From Dendronalium phyllosphericum CENA369 (GTDB lineage Bacteria > Cyanobacteriota > Cyanobacteriia > Cyanobacteriales > Nostocaceae): a stretch of DNA of 43,736 nt. The translations under genes and the position numbers were made by a program. The DNA lies in the NCBI RefSeq assembly GCF_016056275.1, contig NZ_JAECZA010000038.1, forward strand, positions 1 through 43,736. The letters are read 5' to 3'. Below, one piece after another: positions 37,855 to 43,736 of this stretch (the stretch's first letter is position 1; the number at the start of each line of letters is the position of its first letter). A model generated the notes under the pieces. That model saw only the letters and a program-made list of their open reading frames with translations, was not told the origin of the DNA and made no database searches.

Positions 37855-37930
37855 TGCATACAGTTATGACAGAACTATTACAAGATTACGACGGAAGTGT
37901 GAATAATTCCAGGCTGTAAAGTCACTAACA

Positions 37931-38074
37931 GGGTGTGGGGTGCAGGGGGTAGGGTGTAGGGGAAAACGGCGTTGGATGGAGCTTGAACTCCGAAGGGCGC
38001 AAGCGTCTTAACTCATACGGGGCTTGTGTCAATAGCGGTTGTTGGGGCTATTTCTTCCCCCCCACCCCACACCC
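37931..38074. repeat. Fold-back element with 12-bp inverted ends
   Basis: gggtgtggggtg (37931-37942) is the exact reverse complement of caccccacaccc (38063-38074). The 120 bp between contain another small stem (gccccaacggggc lies just outside at 38077-38089). It ends next to the devA stop codon. Likely a MITE-like or G/C-rich dispersed repeat; no ORF inside. Confidence 0.6.
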
Positions 38075-38092
38075 CGCCCCAACGGGGCTTGG

Positions 38093-38797
38093 TCAAATTA
38101 AATAGTTTTTAGTTACTGTGCCTTCTTGCACTAGTTTGCCATCTTGCATCCGAACAATGCGATCGGCAATGTCTAGAATGCGATGGTCGTGAGTAACCAT
38201 TAGGATTGTACAGCTTTGTTCTTTGGCAAGTTTTTGCATTAAGTTAACCACATCTCGACCCGATTGACTATCAAGGGAAGCTGTGGGTTCATCCGCTAAT
38301 ACAATTTGAGGATGGCTAACCAAAGCACGAGCGATCGCTACTCGTTGTTTTTGTCCGCCCGACAGTTGAGCGGGATAATAATCAAAATGATTTCCTAATC
38401 CTACCTGCTCAAGCATTTTGACTGACCGAGTTTGCATCTGTTGTTGGCTAATGTATTTGTGCAGTTCTAAACCCATTTTGACGTTCTGGAGTGCCGTCAA
38501 ACTACCATGCAGGTTGTGTGCTTGGAAAATATAACCGTTACAGCGTCGTGCTTGCACTAGTTGTTCGGCATTAGCGCCACAGAGTTCTCTTTTAAGGACT
38601 TGCAAACTACCAGATTGAGCAGAGCGCAGTCCACCGACTAAAGTCAAAAGAGTAGTCTTGCCAGAACCAGAGGGGCCAGTCAAAATAATAATTTCACCAG
38701 CATCTATCTCTAGATTGATGTTGAATAAAACTTGCTTGCGGAGTTTACCATCACCGAAATAGTAGTCGAGATTATGGATGCAAATGACTTTAGTCAT
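38093..38797 (-). CDS. devA: DevA-type ABC transporter ATP-binding protein
   Basis: 234 aa. The nucleotide-binding subunit of a DevBCA/MacB-like exporter. Walker A GPSGSGKTT (41-49), Q-loop YIFQAHNLHG, signature LSGGQKQRVAIARAL, Walker B IVLADEPTASLD and switch His in VTHDHR are complete. DevBCA exports heterocyst glycolipids in Anabaena, but genomes carry several paralogues, so the substrate here is open. It lies downstream of devC across 250 bp of STRR and hairpin repeats, which is unusual spacing for an operon. The start is ATG 38797. Confidence 0.93.
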   Translation of the reverse strand: MTKVICIHNLDYYFGDGKLRKQVLFNINLEIDAGEIIILTGPSGSGKTTLLTLVGGLRSAQSGSLQVLKRELCGANAEQLVQARRCNGYIFQAHNLHGSLTALQNVKMGLELHKYISQQQMQTRSVKMLEQVGLGNHFDYYPAQLSGGQKQRVAIARALVSHPQIVLADEPTASLDSQSGRDVVNLMQKLAKEQSCTILMVTHDHRILDIADRIVRMQDGKLVQEGTVTKNYLI

Positions 38798-38802
38798 AGG
38801 GG

Positions 38803-38945
38803 AGTTGTCAGTTGTCAGTTATCGTAGAGACGCAATTAACCCTTGTCTGTACAAAAGTCAGTTGTTGTAAAGACGCGATTATACTCTTACGAGAAGCCGC
38901 TTTTACGAGCGTCTACGCGTCTGTACAAAAGTCAGTTGTCAGGAG
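38803..38945. repeat. STRR and gagacgcgatt repeats between devC and devA
   Basis: Starts with ttgtcag heptamers (38803-38820). Two degenerate units of the form gtagagacgc...gtctgtacaaaagtcagttgt follow, similar to the palindromic units at 40246-40303. It ends with another gtcagttgtc. It lies inside the putative devBCA transcription unit. Confidence 0.75.
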
Positions 38946-39047
38946 TAACAAGAGGATGGGGAGCCGAGGAGATAAGTTGATAAGAGTAATTTCTGCAATC
39001 GTTTTTTTCTCCTTTGCCCCTCATCCCCTGTTCCCAGCCCTCATTTT

Positions 39048-40220
39048 TTAGAACATATCTGCGGGGTCAGCGGCTTGGAGTTTGCGGGTAGCGATCGCGC
39101 CGGAAATGGTACACATGATGATGGTTAGTACTAGCACTTGCAATCCTCGGATGGCGGTCATGTACATCGGCAAGTTTGTAGCGCTGCTAGTTAAATGGTA
39201 AAGTCCCAAGGAAACTACGACTCCTGGCATAAAACCCAATATTGCCAAAATTAGGGCCTCTTCAAACACCACACCTAACAGATAGTAATTGCGATACCCT
39301 ATAGCTTTAAAGGTGGCATATTCTCTGACATGGGCATTAACATCGGTGGAAAGGACTTGATAGACAAGAATTACACCCACTACGAAGCCCATCGATACAC
39401 CTATGCTGAAAATAAACCCAATTGGAGAGTTTCGTCTCCAGAAGTCGTTCTCAAATTGAATGAATTCTTCGTGGGTTAGCACTTTGACATCATCTGTTAA
39501 GTGTGCTCTCAATGCTGCTACCACACGCTTTTTATCGAAGCCAGGTTGCACCTCAATCAAACCGACACCGACGCTGGAAGCAAGTTGCCGAGGAAATAGC
39601 CGCAAAAAGTTCTGATCGCTGGTGATTAAAGTGCCATCAGCGCTAAAAGATGCCCCAAGTTTAAATAAACCACTAATAGTAACTGTCCGCCGTTCCACTT
39701 CCGTCTTTACAGCTTTACCTAGTTCGAGTTGGGCGATCGTTTCTTGGTAATCTCCTCTAGCAGCACGGTCAAACAAGACGGTATCTGGTAGCTTGATATC
39801 TGATAATTGTTGGTTAACTTCTGGCAAGTCAAAAGCTGGCTTATCTGGATTGAACCCAATCACTAAAATTTCTGTATCGCGGCGTGTTTGGGGATTCTTC
39901 CAAATCATGTTGCTCACATACATAGCCTCTGCTGATTTCACTCCTGGTATATCCATTGCCTGATACAACCGTCGGCGAGAGAATGTAGATATTCTTTGCA
40001 GATTACGGGTTTGGGAGCCGATTAAAACAACGTCTGAGCGCAAACTGTGATGTAGTCTGGTGTTACTGTCATACAGCGCGGTCTGAAAGCCCAACTGCAT
40101 GAACATCAACAGGTCGGCAAAGGCAATGCCTGACAATGCTACCAACAGACGACTTTTTTCATGACTCAGTTGCAACCATCCTAAAGGCGTTCGCCGTTGT
40201 AATTGTTTGAGTATTCCCAT
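39048..40220 (-). CDS. devC: DevC-type ABC transporter permease
   Basis: 390 aa, a MacB/FtsX-type permease. One N-terminal membrane helix (about 24-47, LLVALSGIAFADLLMFMQLGFQTAL) precedes a large periplasmic domain (about 50-265). Three more helices follow: about 270-293, 320-345 and 360-380. The start HEKSRLLVALSGIAFADLLMFMQLGFQTALYDS is the conserved DevC signature. It would pair with DevA and with the membrane-fusion protein DevB, and a TolC-like outer-membrane protein elsewhere. ATG 40220 has no clear ribosome site. 133 bp of repeats separate it from devB. Confidence 0.93.
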   Translation of the reverse strand: MGILKQLQRRTPLGWLQLSHEKSRLLVALSGIAFADLLMFMQLGFQTALYDSNTRLHHSLRSDVVLIGSQTRNLQRISTFSRRRLYQAMDIPGVKSAEAMYVSNMIWKNPQTRRDTEILVIGFNPDKPAFDLPEVNQQLSDIKLPDTVLFDRAARGDYQETIAQLELGKAVKTEVERRTVTISGLFKLGASFSADGTLITSDQNFLRLFPRQLASSVGVGLIEVQPGFDKKRVVAALRAHLTDDVKVLTHEEFIQFENDFWRRNSPIGFIFSIGVSMGFVVGVILVYQVLSTDVNAHVREYATFKAIGYRNYYLLGVVFEEALILAILGFMPGVVVSLGLYHLTSSATNLPMYMTAIRGLQVLVLTIIMCTISGAIATRKLQAADPADMF

Positions 40221-40245
40221 TTTTATAGTGCTGAGTTAAAAGTAG

Positions 40246-40303
40246 AGACGCGATTAATCGCGTCTGTACAAGAGTTGTGATTAATCGCGTCTGTACAAGA
40301 GTT
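40246..40303. repeat. Palindromic agacgcgatt repeat, tandem, between devB and devC
   Basis: 40246-40265 is the perfect 20-bp palindrome agacgcgattaatcgcgtct. Its right half plus tail (25 bp, 40252-40276) is repeated exactly at 40279-40303, a 27-bp period. Degenerate relatives occur at 38822-38945. This is a dispersed cyanobacterial palindrome repeat inserted in the operon. Confidence 0.85.
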
Positions 40304-40353
40304 AAGAGTTTTATTTCCTTTTACCTCCCCTGACAACTGACAACTACCCCTTA

Positions 40354-41550
40354 TCACAGTTCAATGACTGCCTTGACTTGCATATTGGTTAAGTCGGCAG
40401 CTTTTTGGCTGGAGGCATCATCTAGTCGGATATGGACTTCTATAACTCTGTTATCAATATTGCTGGAAGGGTCAGTATTAACCACATTCTGCCGTCGCAC
40501 TTGTAAGGCTTTGCGTTCTACTATTCCCTGCAATTCGCTAGGTAGGACATCACTAATTACTCGTACTTTTTGCCCCGATCGCACTTTACTGATATCACTT
40601 TCGTAAACTTCGGCTACTACATACATCCGATTGGTTTGCCCGATATCGGCAATACCATCATTTGACACCACCTCCCCTGGAAGGGTATGAATTTCAAATA
40701 CCTGACCATCTTGAGGCGATCGCACGTAAGCTTGTTTTAAATTTGCCTCTGCCCGATTCATGGTTGCTACAGCATGGCTAACTTCTGCTTTGGCAGCTTC
40801 TACATCTACTCCTCGCACTTCAGCAATCCGATTTAATGTGGCTGTGGCTTCTTTTAATTGTTGCTGGCTGGTTGACTGGATGCGCTGTAATTGAGCCTGT
40901 GCTGCTTGTAATTCTTTTTGGGCTGTTTCTAAAGTTAAGTGCTTGCTATCCCTTTGAGAGGAAGAGATTGCTCCTTGTTGGTATAGCACCTGATAGCGTC
41001 CATCTTCTGCTTGAGCATTACTCACTTCCGCTTGCAATCGGGCAACATTTGCTACTTGAGATTTTATATCTCCTTGGCGTTCTGCTGCGAGGCGGGCAAT
41101 GGTTGCTTGTTGGGCTGCAATTTCTCCAGGTCTTGCACCTGCTTGCGTGCGAATCAGGTTTGCCTGTTCCACTTTCACTTGTTCCTGTGCTTCTTTGAAT
41201 GCTGCTTGTAAGCGATCGCGACTGTCCAAAATTGCGATCGTCTGCCCTGCTTTTACCCTATCTCCCTCCTTCACCAACAATTGCTCTACCCGACTCCCGT
41301 CGGGAGATGTGGTAGCAGAGAGTTTGATTACTTTTCCCTTTGGCTCAATCCGTCCCAAGGCTGTGACCGTTTTGAGTTCTGTCAATACTGCTGCTGGAGC
41401 TTGTGCCTTTTGATTAGAAGTTTCCTGAAATTTTAGTACCGTATAAACACTAGTTCCAATTACAGTCAAAGATACAATAATAGCTATTAAAATGGGCGGA
41501 CGCAGAATCGACTGAGGAGATACTGAACCGTCTAGCTTTGAATTTTGCAC
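40354..41550 (-). CDS. devB: DevB-type membrane fusion protein (HlyD family)
   Basis: 398 aa from GTG 41550. The frame is open from a TTG at 41577, but the GTG follows caaagg at 9 nt, so it is preferred; either is possible. An N-terminal anchor helix (LIAIIVSLTVIGTSVYTVLKF, about 23-43) is followed by a biotinyl-lipoyl-like segment (VTALGRIEPKGKVIKLS...VKEGDRVKAGQTIAILD). A long alpha-helical hairpin (about 110-240, KEAQEQVKVEQANLIRTQ...) comes next, and then the beta-barrel domain with AYVRSPQDGQVFEIHTLPGEVV. It connects the DevAC inner-membrane complex to an outer-membrane channel. First gene of the putative devBCA unit; its promoter carries the palindrome described separately. Confidence 0.93.
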   Translation of the reverse strand: MQNSKLDGSVSPQSILRPPILIAIIVSLTVIGTSVYTVLKFQETSNQKAQAPAAVLTELKTVTALGRIEPKGKVIKLSATTSPDGSRVEQLLVKEGDRVKAGQTIAILDSRDRLQAAFKEAQEQVKVEQANLIRTQAGARPGEIAAQQATIARLAAERQGDIKSQVANVARLQAEVSNAQAEDGRYQVLYQQGAISSSQRDSKHLTLETAQKELQAAQAQLQRIQSTSQQQLKEATATLNRIAEVRGVDVEAAKAEVSHAVATMNRAEANLKQAYVRSPQDGQVFEIHTLPGEVVSNDGIADIGQTNRMYVVAEVYESDISKVRSGQKVRVISDVLPSELQGIVERKALQVRRQNVVNTDPSSNIDNRVIEVHIRLDDASSQKAADLTNMQVKAVIEL

Positions 41551-41631
41551 GATAGCATACCTTTGAAGCAATTCCAAATTCGCTGATTTAAATAGGAAAA
41601 ATCGAATTTTGGTAAATGTCCCGATTTTGAG

Positions 41632-41675
41632 AGGACGCGGGGACGCGGGGAAAGAGGGATGAGGGAGATGAGGGA
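41632..41675. repeat. G-rich ggacgcgg / gagggatgag repeat
   Basis: ggacgcgggg units followed by gagggatgagggagatgag: the reverse-complement form of the element at 1-46, with related C/T-rich sequence at 43545-43590. It sits in the 5' leader of devB, between the promoter and the start codon. Confidence 0.75.
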
Positions 41676-41770
41676 GTAATTTTCCCAGTCCCCTGCCTCC
41701 TTCAGTTGTATGCTCAACAAACAGAACGATCTGTAAGATACAAAACTAAACTGTATAGTTATATAATAGG

Positions 41771-41798
41771 ATTATACTAAACTGAGTAGTTTAGTCAA
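41771..41798 (-). promoter_or_regulatory. devB promoter with embedded TetR-type operator
   Basis: On the minus strand, TTGACT (41793-41798) and TATAAT (41771-41776) are separated by 16 bp: a near-consensus sigma-70 promoter. The perfect palindrome actaaactgagtagtttagt (41776-41795) fills the spacer and touches both boxes. A partial copy, actaaactgtatagtt, lies at 41745-41760, 31 bp away centre to centre. A TATAAT on the plus strand at 41762-41767 could serve tetR. This layout predicts repression by the divergent TetR protein. Confidence 0.75.
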
Positions 41799-41912
41799 GT
41801 GCTTGCCAAAAACTATTGGGTTGTCTACTGACTGTACTGCACAAGCTTTTGAGTCAGGTGTGACAGATTACAGAAATTCTTAAGGCTATTTACAAAAAAG
41901 GATTATTTAAAA

Positions 41913-42530
41913 ATGGCACGCCCAAAAGTTGGGGAAATAGATCGGTCAAGTTCAGCAGATAAAGTAGAAAAAATTCTGCAAGGGGCGATGCAAGAGTTTC
42001 TGGTTCATGGCTACGCTGCTACGAGTATGGATAAGGTAGCAGAGGCAGCAGGGGTTTCTAAAGCCACGGTATACAGTCACTTTCAAGACAAAGAAGGACT
42101 CTTTAGGGCACTAATAGAGAGGCTGGCAAGAAAGCGGTTTCACTCAATTTTGGGGACGCAATCCTTAGTAGGAGAACCATACATCGTACTGCGACGTTTA
42201 GCAAAAACCGCATTAGATCAAATGGTCAATGACCAAGAATATCAGGCGTTTGAGCGACTTTTGATCGGAGAGTCAGCGCGGTTTCCTGAATTGGCTCAGG
42301 TTTTCATTGGTAGTATCGCTAAACCGGCTATAGAGACTATTAGTAAATATTTAGCTTCTCGTTCTGAACTCCAGATACCCGACCCAGAGGCAACAGCAAG
42401 GATTTTGATTGGGTCATTAGTGCATTTTGTGATGACTCAGGAGATTATGCAGGGTAAAGATATTATGCCAATGGAAAGCGATCGCCTGATTGATGCTTTG
42501 ACACACTTGATCGTCAACTGTGCTGATTGA
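41913..42530 (+). CDS. TetR-family repressor divergent from devBCA
   Basis: 205 aa. The N-terminal helix-turn-helix is clear: ADKVEKILQGAMQEFLVHGYAATSMDKVAEAAGVSKATVYSHFQDKEGLFRALIERLA (about 15-72). The C-terminal ligand/dimer domain includes FERLLIGESARFPELAQVF, seen in AcrR/YcdC-like regulators of exporters. ATG 41913 has aagga about 10 nt upstream. It is divergent from devB, and the palindromes in the shared 362-bp region make local repression of devBCA and itself the simplest model. The inducer is unknown, perhaps an exported compound. Confidence 0.9.
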   Translation: MARPKVGEIDRSSSADKVEKILQGAMQEFLVHGYAATSMDKVAEAAGVSKATVYSHFQDKEGLFRALIERLARKRFHSILGTQSLVGEPYIVLRRLAKTALDQMVNDQEYQAFERLLIGESARFPELAQVFIGSIAKPAIETISKYLASRSELQIPDPEATARILIGSLVHFVMTQEIMQGKDIMPMESDRLIDALTHLIVNCAD

Positions 42531-42552
42531 ATGTATGGCAAAGTGCTGAGTG

Positions 42553-42616
42553 CTGAGTCACCGAAGTTTGCTCAACGGGGGGAACCCCCGCACGCAACTT
42601 CTCGCTGAGTGCTGAG
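42553..42616 (+). repeat. Dispersed hairpin repeat, copy B (related copy at 12783-12843)
   Basis: The 19-nt left end (42553-42571) and 23-nt right end (42594-42616) match copy A exactly in reverse complement. The centre differs: here a gggggg/cccccg-type hairpin. It is bordered by gtgctga heptamers and lies just after tetR. Confidence 0.8.
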
Positions 42617-42698
42617 TAGCCACTGCTGACATTCATGTTAAAAGAAGAAGCTAAAATTCTTCTTTGCAACTAATTATCAATTCAAACTTGGAACTTTT

Positions 42699-43472
42699 TT
42701 ATTGATAATTTATCCAAGATTCCCAAAAAACATAAACTGATAGTATTCCTAAGAAAATACGAAGCACAAGGCTAACAACAGAATCGGGTAATTTTGGCAA
42801 TGTGCGAGTACTCATCTGAACGCCTAAAAGACCTCCAAAACCTAAAATTAGACCTTGAACAAACAAAATATTTCCTTCTAATGTATGTCCCGTGCAGGCA
42901 GCTAGAGCAGTGATGACAATCACACCAAGACTCGTCTGAATTGCTACTTTAATTTCTTCTCCTAGTAATAACATTTGTAGGGGAACCATAATTGTTCCGC
43001 CACCTAAGCCAAAGAAGCCTGCTAAAATTCCTGCGGCTCCGCCAGTACCAATTTTAGAAAGTAATGGGTTAAATTCTGGTAATGTTTTTTCTGCTTGCTT
43101 TAAAACTAGTTGTTTGCGGAGTTCTATCAAATAGATGTTAGCTAATAATATGATTCCGAATGTAAAAAGTATGATGTAAGGTGGAATTTTATTGGCGAAA
43201 TATACTCCAACTCCAGTAGTTAGAAAAGCTGGAATTCCTAAATAAATTACTCGCTTCCAATCAAAGTAACCCATCCACCAATTCTGCAAACTTCCAGAAA
43301 TTGAAGTAATAACAATAGCAAGGCTACTGGTCGCGATCGCTTGCACGGGAGTATAACCGAGTGTGACTAAAAGTGGAATTGTGATAATACCGCCACCTAT
43401 TCCTAAAAGTCCAGCTATGACTCCAGATATTAAACCCCCAATCCCTAAAATCAACCAACTAAAATCATTCAT
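42699..43472 (-). CDS. TauE/SafE-family sulfite/sulfonate-type exporter
   Basis: 257 aa with about eight transmembrane helices. Two copies of the family signature are visible: GLISGVIAGLLGIGGGIITIPLLV near residues 13-36 and AAGILAGFFGLGGGTIMVPLQML near 145-167. The family (DUF81) moves small organosulfur anions or sulfite. The substrate is not readable from sequence alone, but the gene immediately upstream on the same strand looks like a sulfite-oxidase-type enzyme, so sulfite is a sensible guess. The start is ATG 43472. A heptamer repeat separates the two genes. Confidence 0.9.
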   Translation of the reverse strand: MNDFSWLILGIGGLISGVIAGLLGIGGGIITIPLLVTLGYTPVQAIATSSLAIVITSISGSLQNWWMGYFDWKRVIYLGIPAFLTTGVGVYFANKIPPYIILFTFGIILLANIYLIELRKQLVLKQAEKTLPEFNPLLSKIGTGGAAGILAGFFGLGGGTIMVPLQMLLLGEEIKVAIQTSLGVIVITALAACTGHTLEGNILFVQGLILGFGGLLGVQMSTRTLPKLPDSVVSLVLRIFLGILSVYVFWESWINYQ

Positions 43473-43476
43473 AAAC

Positions 43477-43510
43477 GTCAGTTGTCAGTTGTCAGTTGTC
43501 AGTTGTCAGG
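43477..43510. repeat. Heptamer tandem repeat (gtcagtt) x4
   Basis: Four perfect copies of gtcagtt plus gtcagg, the longest STRR array in the window. It sits directly upstream of the TauE start codon. C/T-rich ttgtctccc repeats follow at 43552-43580. Confidence 0.9.
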
Positions 43511-43601
43511 AGGCAGAAGTCGCAAGTCGCAAGTTATTCTATCTCACTCCCTTGTCTCCCTTGTCTCCCTTGTCTCCCTCATCTCCCCCAGCCCCTCTGC
43601 C

Positions 43602-43736
43602 TCATCCCTCACGTACTGTTACTGGATGGCTAACAACGCCTCCATACAGCAATCCCACATCATTCCACGGAACTGTACTCGGCTGGGTGTTACCTAAATT
43701 GTCAGTAGCACGAGCTTGCAAAGAATACTCCCCAGG
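43602..43736 (-). CDS. 3' end of a probable sulfite-oxidase-type molybdoenzyme (partial)
   Basis: Reading the minus strand from the window edge gives 44 codons and a TGA at 43602-43604. The sequence runs PGEYSLQARATDNLGNTQPS..VPWNDVGLLYGGVVSHPVTVREG. This resembles the C-terminal dimerization domain of sulfite-oxidase/YedY-like Mo-cofactor enzymes (G-EY-L-ARATD-GNTQP...WN--G). Only the end of the gene is present, so the cofactor domain is not seen and the call is moderate. It lies 129 bp upstream of the TauE/SafE gene on the same strand, a plausible sulfite-handling operon. Confidence 0.65.
   Translation of the reverse strand, partial: PGEYSLQARATDNLGNTQPSTVPWNDVGLLYGGVVSHPVTVREG

Larger units (their letters stand above)
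37157..38092. other. Repeat-rich noncoding region between M23 peptidase and devA
   Basis: About 0.94 kb with no credible protein gene. It holds a short repeat (37419-37442 and 37641-37664, 21 of 24 positions identical by eye), two copies of a 136-bp unit with terminators (37471-37606 and 37789-37924) and a G/C-rich inverted repeat (37931-37942 with 38063-38074). The two larger unit copies are described separately as possible small RNA genes. Confidence 0.8.

Noticed and set aside
37462-37924. NsiR1 array
   Set aside because: Only two copies with a 318-bp spacing and no hetF neighbour, so identification with NsiR1 is not supported; kept only as an analogy.
37471-37924. CRISPR array
   Set aside because: The repeat unit is 136 bp, present twice, with no 20-40 bp repeat/spacer alternation and no cas genes nearby.
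38812-39051. 79-codon plus-strand frame between devC and devA
   Set aside because: It is made of STRR and palindrome repeats, with no ribosome site and no family resemblance.
40836-41198. 120-codon plus-strand Leu-rich frame within devB
   Set aside because: It is the complement of the Gln/Ala-rich coiled-coil of devB; apparent hydrophobicity arises from codon complementarity.
43477-43510. CRISPR-like short tandem repeats
   Set aside because: These are contiguous heptamers without spacers, typical STRRs.

Overview
The window is chromosomal DNA from a cyanobacterium. HIP1-type octamers (gcgatcgc) occur throughout, and there is a complete light-independent protochlorophyllide reductase segment (chlL, DUF5331, chlN). 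Heptanucleotide tandem repeats of the cagttgt/actcagc kind are scattered between genes. A DevBCA-type exporter and a ComFB/CdgR-type protein point to a filamentous, probably heterocyst-forming lineage (Nostocales-like). That lineage call is inference; no rRNA or tRNA gene is visible to test it.

Layout. 1-3.5 kb: rplI, then dnaB carrying a full-length intein with a LAGLIDADG endonuclease. 3.6-8.3 kb: a GT4 glycosyltransferase, a secreted or anchored unknown protein, a NupC-type nucleoside transporter, a PepSY-type membrane protein and an unknown protein with a possible PD-(D/E)XK centre. 8.3-11.2 kb: an amidohydrolase divergent from an isochorismatase-like amidase and a cupin. 11.3-15.4 kb: chlN, a DUF5331 protein, chlL and a Trp-rich TIGR02450 protein. 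15.6-17.7 kb: a membrane-anchored unknown, an antitoxin/PIN-toxin pair and a small unknown ORF. 17.7-23 kb: clpB, moaE, an orphan Phd/YefM-like antitoxin, a small unknown and a phage-antirepressor-like protein. 23-33.4 kb: alaS, a CxxC metal chaperone, a GGDEF protein, an FtsH-like protease without ATPase, leuS, a GGCT-like protein and an ECF sigma/anti-sigma pair. 34-37.2 kb: a tiny secreted peptide, an L,D-transpeptidase, a ComFB/CdgR protein and an M23 peptidase. 37.2-42.5 kb: a repeat-rich noncoding region, then devA, devC and devB with a divergent tetR. 42.7-43.7 kb: a TauE/SafE exporter and the 3' end of a probable sulfite-oxidase-type gene.

How genes work together. chlL and chlN supply two of the three DPOR subunits; chlB is not here. 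TetR probably controls the DevBCA exporter: a perfect 8-4-8 palindrome sits exactly between near-consensus -35 and -10 boxes for devB. The amidohydrolase, isochorismatase-like enzyme and cupin look like a small nitrogen-scavenging cluster of unknown substrate. The sulfite-oxidase fragment and TauE form a likely sulfite oxidation/export pair. A diguanylate cyclase and a ComFB/CdgR-type candidate c-di-GMP receptor lie about 8 kb apart.

The most interesting unexplained feature is at 37.46-37.93 kb. Two direct copies of a 136-bp unit, 318 bp apart and about 90% identical by hand count with no gaps, each end on the minus strand in a hairpin plus T-run. They look like a duplicated small RNA gene between devA and an M23 peptidase gene.
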